From: Nonomuraea angiospora
Lineage (GTDB): Bacteria; Actinomycetota; Actinomycetes; Streptosporangiales; Streptosporangiaceae
DNA: 64,000 bases
NCBI RefSeq assembly: GCF_014873145.1
Contig: NZ_JADBEK010000001.1
Coordinates: 7,254,001-7,318,000 of the forward strand
Reading direction: 5' to 3'
The translations under genes were made by a program, and so were the position numbers. A model generated the notes under the pieces. It worked only from the letters and a program-made list of their open reading frames with translations. It was not told where the DNA came from and did not search any database. This document shows positions 16,426 to 24,934 of this stretch, piece after piece; positions within the stretch are counted from its first letter, which is position 1, and each line of letters begins with the position of its first letter.

Positions 16426-16627
16426 CACCGCCGGGGCCGCGCGCGATGAACGCGATGCGCGCGGCCTTGCCGCCTGGGCCTCCAGCAGGGGAGTTACGCC
16501 GCATTTCCCGGCAAAAGCGCTGATCAGCGACCTGCAGTCGGAGCGAATCCCCTCCGGAGCACCGGTGAATACAGCATCCTGGGCATGCCATCACGCTCAC
16601 CCCGCCCCCTTCAGCCGAGGAGGTCGC

Positions 16628-17761
16628 GTGACCCGGTACGCCATAGATCACAACCGCAACATGCTCATAGCCCAATGGAGCACCGGCATCGGCGACACCG
16701 CCACCACCGTGGCCGAGCTGCCCCGGGCCCGCTCCCCCTGGGACGCCCTGCGCCTGGCCACCTCCCTGACCGACCTGTCGCAGGCCTGCTGGCGCTGCTA
16801 CACCCATCCGGCCAGCACCGCGGAGCGGCACGGGCCCAACAGCCTGGGCTGGTACCGGCAGTGCGAACGCGACGCCTTCGCCGCCATCGTCCCCGCGCTG
16901 ACCAGCCCTGGCCCTTCCATCGGCAGCCCGTTCCCCACCTCGACCACCAGGGTCGAGGACAGCGCCCACCGCGTCGGCCGTTCCCTGCGCGCCTTCGACA
17001 TCTCGCAGCTCACGGTCCGCATCATCACCGAGGTCACCGACGAGCTGGCCGCCATCGAGCAGGCCGAGCTCGGCGACCTGTCCGACCGCGCCCAGCAGGC
17101 CGTCGTCCTCAGCCGCGAGGACGCCTCCCCTCTCCAGGTCGCCCAGGCCGACGGCCTGCTGCACCGGCACCCCTTCGGCCCCGAGGAGCTGTTCACCCAC
17201 GTGGACCCGGCCGCGGCCGCCATCGCCGCCGCGCACTGGCTCTACGCGGCGGCCTCCACCACCGCGCGCCGCGCCCGCCTGCACCCGGCGCAGGTCGTGG
17301 CCCGGGTCGACGGCATCAGGCCGCTCGTCCAGGAGAGCCTCACCGAGATCGTGACCGCGATAGGGGCGGGCACGTCCCCGCGGCAGGCCGTCATGCCGAT
17401 GATCCGCCACGCGCTGCACATCGCCGAGGGCCACCTCAGCGGCGTCACGGAGGCCAGATACCGCATCACCGCGGCCGAGGAGCTCGCCGAGCGGGCCCAC
17501 GCCGACCACCCCGAGCTCGGGCTCGACTTCGACGCGGTCTACCTGCCGATCACCCCGCTCGACCCGGCCCGCCCGGCCCTCGACCTGCTCGAGAACCTGC
17601 TGGAGGCCATCCACGGCTGCTGGCTGCTGGACGTGCACCGCGTACACCCGCTGGGCACCCTCGTCGACGAGAGCACCGACCCATTGCGGCGGGGCCCGGT
17701 CGAGGCGTTCCTGGCCGAGGTCAGGCAGGAGGCGGCCGTCCGCCGCGAGGACCTGCTGTAG
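16628..17761 (+). CDS. Hypothetical protein, helical, no recognised domain
   Basis: A 377-residue protein starting at a GTG (16628) preceded by a perfect GAGGAGG ribosome site; an in-frame ATG at 16565 lacks one. The sequence is soluble and strongly helical, with an early block WDALRLATSLTDLSQACWRC and later HVDPAAAAIAAAHWLYAAAS. No signal peptide or transmembrane segment. I do not recognise the family. The early W-R-C-Y-x-H and the W-Y-R-Q-C segment are its only cysteine/histidine clusters. It stands alone between exported-protein genes, with about 200 bases before and 93 bases after. Confidence 0.75.
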   Translation: MTRYAIDHNRNMLIAQWSTGIGDTATTVAELPRARSPWDALRLATSLTDLSQACWRCYTHPASTAERHGPNSLGWYRQCERDAFAAIVPALTSPGPSIGSPFPTSTTRVEDSAHRVGRSLRAFDISQLTVRIITEVTDELAAIEQAELGDLSDRAQQAVVLSREDASPLQVAQADGLLHRHPFGPEELFTHVDPAAAAIAAAHWLYAAASTTARRARLHPAQVVARVDGIRPLVQESLTEIVTAIGAGTSPRQAVMPMIRHALHIAEGHLSGVTEARYRITAAEELAERAHADHPELGLDFDAVYLPITPLDPARPALDLLENLLEAIHGCWLLDVHRVHPLGTLVDESTDPLRRGPVEAFLAEVRQEAAVRREDLL

Positions 17762-17854
17762 CGGGCCGACAGTTTCAGGCCTTTCGAAATGAGCCGCCCC
17801 CGTAGCGGCCGCTGATTAGTGTCGCTCTCCTTGATCACCTCACTGGGGAGCAAC

Positions 17855-18625
17855 ATGCGAAAGATGTCGGCATACATCGGGGCGCTGGCGCTGGCGAGCG
17901 CGGTGGTCGTGGGCTCGGTCGCGCACTCCGCGTCGGCGGCGACGGCCCACAGCGCCACGGCGGGCGTCGAGCGTACGACGTGGCTGAACCCGGGCCAGTT
18001 GCTCAAGGCGGGTGACTCCGTACGGTCGTCCGGCGGCGACTACGTCCTGCAGCAGCAGGCCGACGGCAACCTGGTCATGTACCGGGGCACCACGGCGCTG
18101 TGGAGCAGCCAGACCGGCGACAGCCCCGGTGCGTTCGCCGCCATGCAGGAGGACGGGAACCTGGTCGTCTACCGCGGCAAGACCGCGCTGTGGGCCTCGA
18201 ACACCGACACTCCCGGCGCCCGCCTGGCCGTGCAGGACGACGGGAACCTGGTCATCTACGCCGGCAAGACCCCGCTGTGGACCCGCCACGCCACGATCAG
18301 CGTGCTCAAGCCCGGCTACGGGCTCAAGCCCAACCAGTACGTACGCTCCCGCAACGGCGACTACCAGTTCACCATGCAGGAGGACGGCAACCTCGTGCTC
18401 TACAGGGCCGGCAAGGCCCTGTGGGACTCGAAGACCGGCGGGAACCCGGGCGCGCGGCTGGAGATGCAGAAGGACGGCAACCTGGTCGTCTACAAGGGCA
18501 CGACGCCGCTCTGGAACTCCAAGACCGGCAAGAACCCCGGCGCGCGGCTGGAGGTGCAGGACGACGGCAACGTCGTCATCTACGACGGCAGGAGCCCGCT
18601 CTGGTCCACCGAGACGGGCCGCTAG
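17855..18625 (+). CDS. Secreted bulb-type (mannose-binding) lectin with two B-lectin domains
   Basis: A 256-residue exported protein. The signal peptide MRKMSAYIGALALASAVVVG ends near SASA-ATA. The mature protein has two B-lectin domains (about residues 50-145 and 150-256). The sugar-binding motif Q-x-D-x-N-x-V-x-Y occurs six times: QQADGNLVMY, MQEDGNLVVY, VQDDGNLVIY, MQEDGNLVLY, MQKDGNLVVY and VQDDGNVVIY (glutamine precedes the D-x-N core in each). These motifs bind mannose in plant and bacterial relatives, so an extracellular mannan- or glycan-binding role is likely, possibly in competition as with lectin-like bacteriocins. ATG 17855 has a GGGGAG site. A strong hairpin follows at 18637. Confidence 0.92.
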   Translation: MRKMSAYIGALALASAVVVGSVAHSASAATAHSATAGVERTTWLNPGQLLKAGDSVRSSGGDYVLQQQADGNLVMYRGTTALWSSQTGDSPGAFAAMQEDGNLVVYRGKTALWASNTDTPGARLAVQDDGNLVIYAGKTPLWTRHATISVLKPGYGLKPNQYVRSRNGDYQFTMQEDGNLVLYRAGKALWDSKTGGNPGARLEMQKDGNLVVYKGTTPLWNSKTGKNPGARLEVQDDGNVVIYDGRSPLWSTETGR

Positions 18626-18636
18626 TCCGGGGTGAA

Positions 18637-18671
18637 CCTCCTCGGCGATGACGGCCAGATCGCCGAGGAGG
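18637..18671 (+). terminator. Hairpin terminator after the lectin gene
   Basis: A 13-bp perfect stem (CCTCCTCGGCGAT paired with ATCGCCGAGGAGG) and a 9-base loop begin 11 bases after the lectin stop. There is no T-tract, as is common in actinomycetes. The stem makes this the clearest terminator of the left half. Confidence 0.8.
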
Positions 18672-18963
18672 CCGTCAACCGCTCGCGCCGGCGCGACGGC
18701 CCGAGACATGGGTGCGGCCATCGCTTGCTCCTCCAAGCGTCTATGACCTGGACCGCCGAAGGGCGATGGCCGCAGGTAACAGTGTGACGCCTCTGCGTGA
18801 ACGGCGCAGCTCGTCACCGCAAATGGCGACGGCGGCGGTCACTCCCGGTATCGGCAGCAGTTCGTCCGGCAACGGCGCCATATCAATATGTGCATGCCTT
18901 GAGGAAGATAGTTAGCGCCATACGTACCTCCATGCGGCAGATTCCGCGTTTCGGGAGGTACGT
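18672..18963. other. Intergenic region before the protease gene, no gene seen
   Basis: About 290 bases between the lectin terminator and the trypsin-like protease. Reading frames here are short and lack ribosome sites. The segment 18880-18950 is less GC-rich (CATATCAATATGTGCATGCC, then TTGAGGAAGATAGTTAGCGC) and is the likely promoter area of the protease. The ribosome site is GGGAGG just before 18964. Confidence 0.5.
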
Positions 18964-20037
18964 ATGCATCGCAGAGTCGTCCTGCTCTCCACCGTCGCGC
19001 TCGCCCTGGCGGGCGCGCTGGTACCGGCGGGCGCCGCCCAGGCGAGCGCCCCGAGCGGGCTCGGCCCCAGGCCCGTCGGCTGGTCCGGCGCGGACTCCTG
19101 GTCGGAAGCCAGGAGCGTCCAGCAGTACTGGACCCCACAGCGCATGCTGGCGGCGCAGCCGCTGGGGACCCCGCCGCCGCGCCGCAGCCAGTCGAGCGGG
19201 CCGACCGAGGGCAGCCCGTGGGCCAGCCGGAACGGCTCGGTCCAGCGCTCTTCCTGGTCGACCGGCGGCGGCGTCGCCACGCAGGGCGCGGCCTGGTCGA
19301 CCCCTGGCACCCCGGCCGCCAACGCGCGGTTGCAGGCCGTGGTGCCCAACAGCCCCGGCCTGCGGTGGACCGACGGCGGCGCCGTCGTCCGCACCACCGG
19401 GCGCGTTTTCTTCACCACCGCCGAAGGCGGCAACGCCTCCTGCTCGGGCTCGGCAGTGACCAGCGCCAATGAGAGCGTCGTGATGACCGCGGGGCACTGC
19501 GTGAAGCTGAACGGGGCCGCGCACCGCAACTGGGTGTTCGTGCCCGGGTTCGACAACGGGCGGCGCCCGTTCGGCACCTGGGTCGCGACCAGGTTGCTCA
19601 CCACGCAGCAGTGGAACGCCAACGAGGACATCAACTTCGACGTCGCCGCCGCCGTGGTCGCGCCGCTGCAGGGTCGGACCCTGACCGACGTGGTCGGCGG
19701 GCAGGGGGTCGCGTTCAACCAGCCCAGGGGGCGGCAGATGTTCTCCTTCGGCTATCCGGCGGCCGAGCCCTTCGACGGCTCCCGGTTGATCTACTGCAGC
19801 GGGCGCACGTTCAACGACACCGTCCAGACCAGGGACCAGGGCCTGCGCTGCAACATGACCGGCGGGTCGAGCGGCGGGCCGTGGTTCCAGGGGTTCAACG
19901 AGTCCACCGGGCTGGGCTGGCTGAACTCGGTCAACAGCTTCAAGTACGACTTCGCCCCCCAGTTCATGTTCGGGCCCTTCTTCGGGAACGAGGCAATGGC
20001 CGTCTACCAGTCCGCCCAGCGCACCAACACGCTCTGA
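18964..20037 (+). CDS. Secreted trypsin-like serine protease (V8/S1 type)
   Basis: A 357-residue exported protease. The signal peptide MHRRVVLLSTVALALAGALV ends near AQA-SAP. A pro-region rich in Trp, Ser and Gly (to about residue 125) precedes the catalytic domain. The triad is visible: His178 in VMTAGHCV, Asp226 in INFDVAAAVV, Ser303 in TGGSSGGPW. Four cysteines can form two disulfides (Cys160/Cys179 and Cys278/Cys296). The sequence resembles secreted V8-like endopeptidases of actinomycetes. Monocistronic; the P450 gene follows after 87 bases with its own operator-like palindrome. Confidence 0.93.
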   Translation: MHRRVVLLSTVALALAGALVPAGAAQASAPSGLGPRPVGWSGADSWSEARSVQQYWTPQRMLAAQPLGTPPPRRSQSSGPTEGSPWASRNGSVQRSSWSTGGGVATQGAAWSTPGTPAANARLQAVVPNSPGLRWTDGGAVVRTTGRVFFTTAEGGNASCSGSAVTSANESVVMTAGHCVKLNGAAHRNWVFVPGFDNGRRPFGTWVATRLLTTQQWNANEDINFDVAAAVVAPLQGRTLTDVVGGQGVAFNQPRGRQMFSFGYPAAEPFDGSRLIYCSGRTFNDTVQTRDQGLRCNMTGGSSGGPWFQGFNESTGLGWLNSVNSFKYDFAPQFMFGPFFGNEAMAVYQSAQRTNTL

Positions 20038-20066
20038 GCCCGCGTCGCGCGGGTTTCAAGGCGATT

Positions 20067-20079
20067 GCCTTAATAAGGC
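20067..20079. promoter_or_regulatory. Palindrome upstream of the P450 gene
   Basis: The sequence gccttaataaggc is a perfect palindrome around one central base, 45 bases upstream of the P450 ATG. It overlaps a second inverted repeat, aaggcgattgcctt (20058-20071). The AT-rich centre could be part of the promoter. A site for the TetR protein encoded downstream at 21465 is the obvious hypothesis. Confidence 0.5.
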
Positions 20080-20124
20080 GGCCGACTTATATTCGGAGTG
20101 TCAGGCTTCCGAGCTGGAGGACAC

Positions 20125-21348
20125 ATGACCGCTGACGCGATCCCCGATTTCCCGTTCGACCGCCCCACCGCCCTGGAGCCGCCGCCGCAGCTCGCGGAGC
20201 TGCGGGACAAGTGCCCGGTGTCGCACGTACGGCTGCCGAGCGGGGACGTGGCCACCCTGGTGACCAGGTACGACGATGCCCGCGCCGTCATGGCGGACCC
20301 GCGCTTCAGCCGCAACCTCGCCAGGGAGGGCGCCGCCCGGCTGTCCACCACCAAGGACGGCGGCCTGTTCAACCGGCGCAACGAAGGCACCATGGACATC
20401 AGGGAGGGGCAGGGCCACATGCGGTGGCGACGCCTGCTCAGCCGCTGGTTCACGGCGCGGAAGATGGAGGTGTGGCGGCCCAGGGTCCAGGCGATGACCG
20501 ACGACCTGCTGGACGCGATGCTGGCCAAGGGCTCCCCCGGCAACCTGTCGGCCGGGCTGGCCCTGCCGCTCCCGGTGCGGGTCATCTGCGCGCTGGTCGG
20601 CGCGCCGAGCGAGGACCAGGACAAGTTCGCGCACTGGTCCAGGACCATGCTCACGCTGACGCGCAACACCCAGGAGGAGGTCGACCAGGCGTACCAGGAG
20701 TTCACCTCGTACGTGTCCGACCTGGTCGACCGCAACCGGGAGAACCCGGGCGACGACCTGCTCAGCGAGCTGACCCAGATCACCGACGCCGAGGACGGCC
20801 GGCTCAGCCAGGACGAGCTCATCTCCACCGTGCGCGGCCTGCTGCTGGCCGGCCACGAGACGACCTCGAACATGATCGCGATCATGGTGGCGATGCTGCT
20901 CGCCGACCGGGAGCGCTACGAAGCCGTGGTCGACGACCCCGACCTGATCCCGGGCACCGTCGAGGAGGTGCTGCGCCTCGACAGCACGCTGTCGGTCATC
21001 GGCGGGGTGCCCCGGTTCATCACCGAGGACGTCGAGCTCGGCGAGTTCACGGTGCCCGCGGGCAGCACGCTGATCCCCAACATCCCCGCCGCCAACCGCG
21101 ACCCGGCCAAGTTCGCCGACCCCGAGCGGTTCGACGCGCGGCGGCAGAACAGCAACCAGCACCTCACCTTCGGCGCGGGATCGCACTACTGCCTCGGCCA
21201 GCCGCTGGCCAGGCAAGAGCTCCAGGTCGTGCTGAGCACCCTGACGCGCAGGCTGCCCGGCCTGCGGTTGCGGGACGCCCCGGACGAGCTGCGCCTTCGC
21301 ACCGGAGGGCTGTCGGGAGGGCTCCAGGACGTATGGGTCACCTGGTGA
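20125..21348 (+). CDS. Cytochrome P450
   Basis: A 407-residue bacterial class I P450. The I-helix oxygen motif is LLLAGHETTSN, the K-helix ExxR is EEVLR, and the haem-thiolate loop is FGAGSHYCLGQPLAR. The start at 20125 has a GGAGG site and gives the usual N-terminus MTADAIPDFPFDRP; an earlier in-frame start at 20098 is less likely. No ferredoxin gene is adjacent, so electrons come from elsewhere. A TetR gene follows on the same strand after 116 bases. The substrate is unknown; the family resembles CYP105/CYP107-like oxidases of natural products or xenobiotics. Confidence 0.95.
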   Translation: MTADAIPDFPFDRPTALEPPPQLAELRDKCPVSHVRLPSGDVATLVTRYDDARAVMADPRFSRNLAREGAARLSTTKDGGLFNRRNEGTMDIREGQGHMRWRRLLSRWFTARKMEVWRPRVQAMTDDLLDAMLAKGSPGNLSAGLALPLPVRVICALVGAPSEDQDKFAHWSRTMLTLTRNTQEEVDQAYQEFTSYVSDLVDRNRENPGDDLLSELTQITDAEDGRLSQDELISTVRGLLLAGHETTSNMIAIMVAMLLADRERYEAVVDDPDLIPGTVEEVLRLDSTLSVIGGVPRFITEDVELGEFTVPAGSTLIPNIPAANRDPAKFADPERFDARRQNSNQHLTFGAGSHYCLGQPLARQELQVVLSTLTRRLPGLRLRDAPDELRLRTGGLSGGLQDVWVTW

Positions 21349-21464
21349 CCTCCTGAGCACGGCGCCGGCGGGCCGCGCGGCGGGCCGCCGGCGTCATCCG
21401 TGCTCGTGGCGAGGGCGATAATCGATCGGGGGACGGCACAGCAGGACGAGCTCAAGGATCGATC

Positions 21465-22154
21465 ATGAAAGTCAGCACGGCGGTCGCCACGCCGTCACCC
21501 CGCTCGCTGCGCTCCCGCGACAAGCTCATGCACACCGCGGAGCGGCTCTACGCGGAGCACGGGTTCGCCAACGTCTCGATCAGGATGATCCGCGAGGCGG
21601 CGGGCCAGCGCAACAAGTCCGCCGTCCAATACCACTTCAGCACCCGCGACGAGCTGATCCAGGCGATCCTCGCGCGCCACGCGGCCGAGATCGACCGGCT
21701 CCGCGCCCCGATGGTGGCCGAGCTGGAGTCCTCGGGCGAGGTGTCGCGCCGCGACCGGATCACCTGCGTCATCGCCCCGAGCATCGAGCACCACATCGAG
21801 CTGGGCACCCCGTCCTGGTACGGGCGCTTCCTCGCCCAGGCCATCGTGGAGCCCTCCCTGCGCGACTTCACCACCGAGGCGAGCGTGAGCACGCCCTCGT
21901 TCCAGCGCCTGGAGCAGCTGCGGCCCCCGCGCGGGCAGGAGCGCGACCCCGGGCTGTTCGAGCGGTACGCGTCCATGACGCGGCTGCTCATCGTGCACAT
22001 GTGCGCCGAGCTCGAAGGCGACCTGGCCACCGGGCGGGTCGATCCGGCCGCCGCCGAACGGTCATGGCGCGAGCTGGGCGAGACCCTGGTCACAGCGGTC
22101 TGCGGCCTCAGCTCCGCCCTCCTCGACCAGGAGGGCGACCCCGCGGCGGGCTGA
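21465..22154 (+). CDS. TetR-family transcriptional regulator
   Basis: A 229-residue TetR protein. The HTH reads RDKLMHTAERLYAEHGFANV then IREAAGQRNKSAVQYHFSTR; the variant Q-Y-H-F recognition helix end is typical of the family. The rest is a helical ligand-binding domain. It may control the P450 gene upstream (shared strand, palindrome at 20067). The ATG at 21465 follows AAGGATCG. It is convergent with the LPMO gene, seven bases apart. Confidence 0.92.
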   Translation: MKVSTAVATPSPRSLRSRDKLMHTAERLYAEHGFANVSIRMIREAAGQRNKSAVQYHFSTRDELIQAILARHAAEIDRLRAPMVAELESSGEVSRRDRITCVIAPSIEHHIELGTPSWYGRFLAQAIVEPSLRDFTTEASVSTPSFQRLEQLRPPRGQERDPGLFERYASMTRLLIVHMCAELEGDLATGRVDPAAAERSWRELGETLVTAVCGLSSALLDQEGDPAAG

Positions 22155-22161
22155 GGGGCGG

Positions 22162-22959
22162 TCAGCGGTGGCGGCGCGGGCGGGCCAGGAGGATGATCAT
22201 CGCCCCGGCGCCGATCGCGAACAGCGCCGCGGCGGTGACGAGCCAGGGCAGGCTGGTATACCCGGTGAGCCGGTACTCGGTCGCCGGCCCGGGCTGGGCG
22301 CCCGCGCCGGCAGCCGCCGCGGCGGCGGGGGCGGTGTTGCGGAAGACGACGTCCGAGCAGGAGTAATAGGTGTCCGGCGTGTCGGAGTTCTGCCAGATCG
22401 TGTAGATCAGGTGGCGACCGGTCCGGCCCGAGGGCAGGCGGCCCTTGATCACGTACGAGCCGTCCGTCAGCTTCGGGTCGGTGGCCTGGAGGAAGGGCTT
22501 GCGCTCCAGGTCGGACCACTTCAGCGGCCTGGTCGGGTCGTAGCCCTTCTTCGTGACGTACAGCCGGAACGTGCCCTGGTGCGGGATCGTGCCGCGGTAG
22601 CGGAAGGTGAAGCGCGCCCCCGGCTTGAGCGTGGTCGCGGGCCAGTCGGCGCGCGCCAGGTCGAGCCCCTTGAACTCCGGGATGCCGCCGCTGCACAGCT
22701 TGCCGTCCGGGATCGTCTCGCGGTCCCTGCCGGCGACGTTCGCCACCCGCAGGTTGTCCCATTCCGCGGTCGCGGTCTTGCCTCCGGCCGCCACGGCGGC
22801 GCGGCAGGCGGCCGGCCGCGTCTTCAGCGGGCTGTCGGCGCCGCAGGCCGCCGCCCGGCTGAGCGGGCTCTCCAATGCTCCGTGCGCGCCCGCCGGGGCG
22901 GTGATCAGGCCCAGCGACAGCAGCGCTCCGACGCCTACGCTCGTGATCCGGTGCCGCAC
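22162..22959 (-). CDS. Membrane-anchored AA10 lytic polysaccharide monooxygenase
   Basis: A 265-residue copper enzyme of the AA10/chitin-binding type 3 family. After the signal peptide (MRHRITSVGVGALLSLGLIT) cleavage at AGA-HGA exposes His26, the first ligand of the histidine brace; His127 in TIPHQGTFRLYVTKKGYD is the probable second. The axial aromatic is probably in DTPDTYYSCSDVVF. Several cysteines suggest disulfides. Unusually, an Ala/Pro linker (about 209-226) leads to a C-terminal transmembrane helix (about 236-258) and the basic tail RPRRHR, so the enzyme should be tethered to the cell surface. Oxidative cleavage of chitin or cellulose, or a copper-related role, are both possible. Confidence 0.92.
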   Translation of the reverse strand: MRHRITSVGVGALLSLGLITAPAGAHGALESPLSRAAACGADSPLKTRPAACRAAVAAGGKTATAEWDNLRVANVAGRDRETIPDGKLCSGGIPEFKGLDLARADWPATTLKPGARFTFRYRGTIPHQGTFRLYVTKKGYDPTRPLKWSDLERKPFLQATDPKLTDGSYVIKGRLPSGRTGRHLIYTIWQNSDTPDTYYSCSDVVFRNTAPAAAAAAGAGAQPGPATEYRLTGYTSLPWLVTAAALFAIGAGAMIILLARPRRHR

Positions 22960-23076
22960 GTGGCCGACCTCCTCGCATAGTCCTGCAACGAGGTACGGCC
23001 TCCCGGCCCCACAGGTTCATGAAGACCTGGTAGAAAAGGCAAAAACCGCAGATGCGACATATGAGGTGAAGCTCTC

Positions 23077-23895
23077 GTGACAGATCATTCACCCCTGGAT
23101 CCCGCACTCCTGTCCAGGATCGACATCAGCAAGCCGCATCAGGCCAGGGTCTGGAACTTTTGGCTGGGTGGAAAGGACAACTATCCGGCCGACCGCCAGC
23201 TGGCCGAGAAACTGCGGGACATCTATCCGGGCATGGAGGACATCGCCCGCCATTCTCGGGTCTTCTTGGGACGCGCCGTTCGATATCTCGCCGGAACGGC
23301 AGGAATCCGGCAGTTTTTGGATATCGGTACGGGCTTGCCGACCGTTGACCACACCCACGAGGTGGCCCAACGGGTGGATCCCACCAGCCGAGTGGTCTAC
23401 GTGGACAACGACCCCCTTGTCCTGGTTCACGCGCAGGCCCTGCTCACCAGCGACCCCCGCGGCGCCTGCGACTACATCGAGGCCGACGTGCGCGACCCCG
23501 CCACCATCCTGGAGTTCGCCTCCAAGACACTCGATTTGAGCCGCCCGACCGCGCTCATGCTCCTCGGCGTGATGGGCACGGTCTTCGACGACGACGAGGC
23601 GTACCGGCTGGTCGGGCACCTGCTCGGCGCGCTGCCCCCGGGCAGCTACCTGGTGTTCGAGGACGGCACGAACATCGTCAAGCCCGACGCCGCCGCCGAG
23701 GCCGAGCGGCTGCGCGACAAGGGCGAGGTCTACGAGTACCGGCTGCGGACCCCCGAGGAGATCGCGCGGTTCTTCGACGGGCTGGAGCTGGTGGAGCCGG
23801 GCCTGGTGTCCGTCTCCCGCTGGCAGGTGGAGTCCGACGTGTTCGGGCTGCCCCCGGAGGTCGACGCGTTCTGCGGGGTCGCGCGCAAGCCGTGA
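23077..23895 (+). CDS. SAM-dependent methyltransferase, SAM_MT/DUF574 family
   Basis: A 272-residue protein with all family landmarks: VWNFWLGGKDNYPADRQLAE, the SAM motif FLDIGTGLPTVDHTHEVAQ, the acidic ribose contact VVYVDNDPLVL, and the C-terminal LVEPGLVSVSRW. The family is greatly expanded in Streptomyces and relatives, often beside XRE-DUF5753 regulators as here (the regulator is convergent, three bases apart). Targets are unknown. It starts with GTG at 23077 after AGGTGAAG. The promoter lies in the 117-base gap shared with the divergent LPMO gene. Confidence 0.93.
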   Translation: MTDHSPLDPALLSRIDISKPHQARVWNFWLGGKDNYPADRQLAEKLRDIYPGMEDIARHSRVFLGRAVRYLAGTAGIRQFLDIGTGLPTVDHTHEVAQRVDPTSRVVYVDNDPLVLVHAQALLTSDPRGACDYIEADVRDPATILEFASKTLDLSRPTALMLLGVMGTVFDDDEAYRLVGHLLGALPPGSYLVFEDGTNIVKPDAAAEAERLRDKGEVYEYRLRTPEEIARFFDGLELVEPGLVSVSRWQVESDVFGLPPEVDAFCGVARKP

Positions 23896-23898
23896 CGG

Positions 23899-24804
23899 TC
23901 AGAGCTCGGCGATGATCTCGCGCAGCAGCGCCGGGGTGGCGCTCGCGGGCGAGGCGTGCACGCCGAGCTCGTCCATCAGCCGCTGGTACGGCAGGACGTC
24001 CGTCTCCTTGGTGAGGTATTGGGCGTTGGTCAGCTGTTCGAGGTAGACGACGTCGTGCAGCTCGGACTGCGGGAAGCGCAGGATGGTGACGGGGCCGACG
24101 CCGCCCATGACCCAGCCCGAGCCGAACGGGACCACCTGCACGGTGATGTGGGGCCGCGCGGCCATCCGGCCGAGGTGTTCGAGCTGGCCGCGCATGATCT
24201 CTGGGCCGCCGACCTGGCGCCGGAGCGCCGCCTCGTCCAGCACCACCCAGAGCTTGCGCGGCGCGGGCGGCTCGAGGATGAGCCGGCGGCGCATCCGCAC
24301 CTCGACCCGGCGCTCGATCTGCTCCTCGGACTCGCCCTTGTTGCCCATGGTGAAGATCGCGCGGGCGTAGTCCTCGGTCTGCAGCAGGCCGGGCACGAAC
24401 TGCACCTCGTGGGCGCGGATCAACGAGGCGTCCTGCTCCAGCCCCAGGTAGGCCTCGAACCAGTCGGGGATCACGTCGCGGTAGTCGTGCCACCAGCTGG
24501 GCTCGTTGGCCTGCTTGGCCAGGGCGAGCAGGGCCGCGCGCTCGGCCTCGTCGGCGACGCCGTACATGATGAGCAGGTCGGAGACGTCACGCGGCTTGAA
24601 GCTCGTGCGCCCGCCCTCCATGCGGCTGATCTTGGAGTGTGAGCTGCGGATGGCGTAGCCGGCGTCCTCCCGGGAGATCCCGGCGGACTCGCGCAGCCGT
24701 CGCAGTTGCGCACCCACGAGAATACGCAGCGCGGTCGGCCCGGAGTGGACGGCATCACCACCGAGCGTTTCCGCCAGGTCATCCATACCGTGAGCAGTCG
24801 ACAT
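23899..24804 (-). CDS. XRE-family regulator with DUF5753
   Basis: A 301-residue protein. The N-terminal Cro/C1-type HTH is LRILVGAQLRRLRESAGISR then AGYAIRSSHSKISRMEGG; the C-terminal DUF5753 domain starts near WWHDYRDVIPDWFEAYLGLE and includes VQFVPGLLQTEDYARA. These regulators are usually followed by a small DUF397 gene with which they form a pair; none is present here, and the downstream neighbour is a convergent methyltransferase. I chose the ATG at 24804 (GAGG upstream at five bases' spacing) over 24810 and 24786. Confidence 0.92.
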   Translation of the reverse strand: MSTAHGMDDLAETLGGDAVHSGPTALRILVGAQLRRLRESAGISREDAGYAIRSSHSKISRMEGGRTSFKPRDVSDLLIMYGVADEAERAALLALAKQANEPSWWHDYRDVIPDWFEAYLGLEQDASLIRAHEVQFVPGLLQTEDYARAIFTMGNKGESEEQIERRVEVRMRRRLILEPPAPRKLWVVLDEAALRRQVGGPEIMRGQLEHLGRMAARPHITVQVVPFGSGWVMGGVGPVTILRFPQSELHDVVYLEQLTNAQYLTKETDVLPYQRLMDELGVHASPASATPALLREIIAEL

Positions 24805-24910
24805 CCACATCCTCAATCGGCAACTCGCCACAGTCCGGTCCCGCCGTTCAATATTGCCACGGGAGTCGCGACAGAGCGGATATTTCCTTGTGGCGCCGGA
24901 GGTGTGGTGC

Positions 24911-24934
24911 GACGGCTCCCTGGACGGCTCCCTA
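24911..24934. repeat. 12-bp tandem duplication containing the stop codon of the isomerase gene
   Basis: Two units, gacggctccctg (24911-24922) and gacggctcccta (24923-24934). The last triplet of the second unit is the TAG stop of the minus-strand gene; in the first unit the same position reads CAG. So one base decides whether translation ends here or continues four more codons. Confidence 0.85.
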
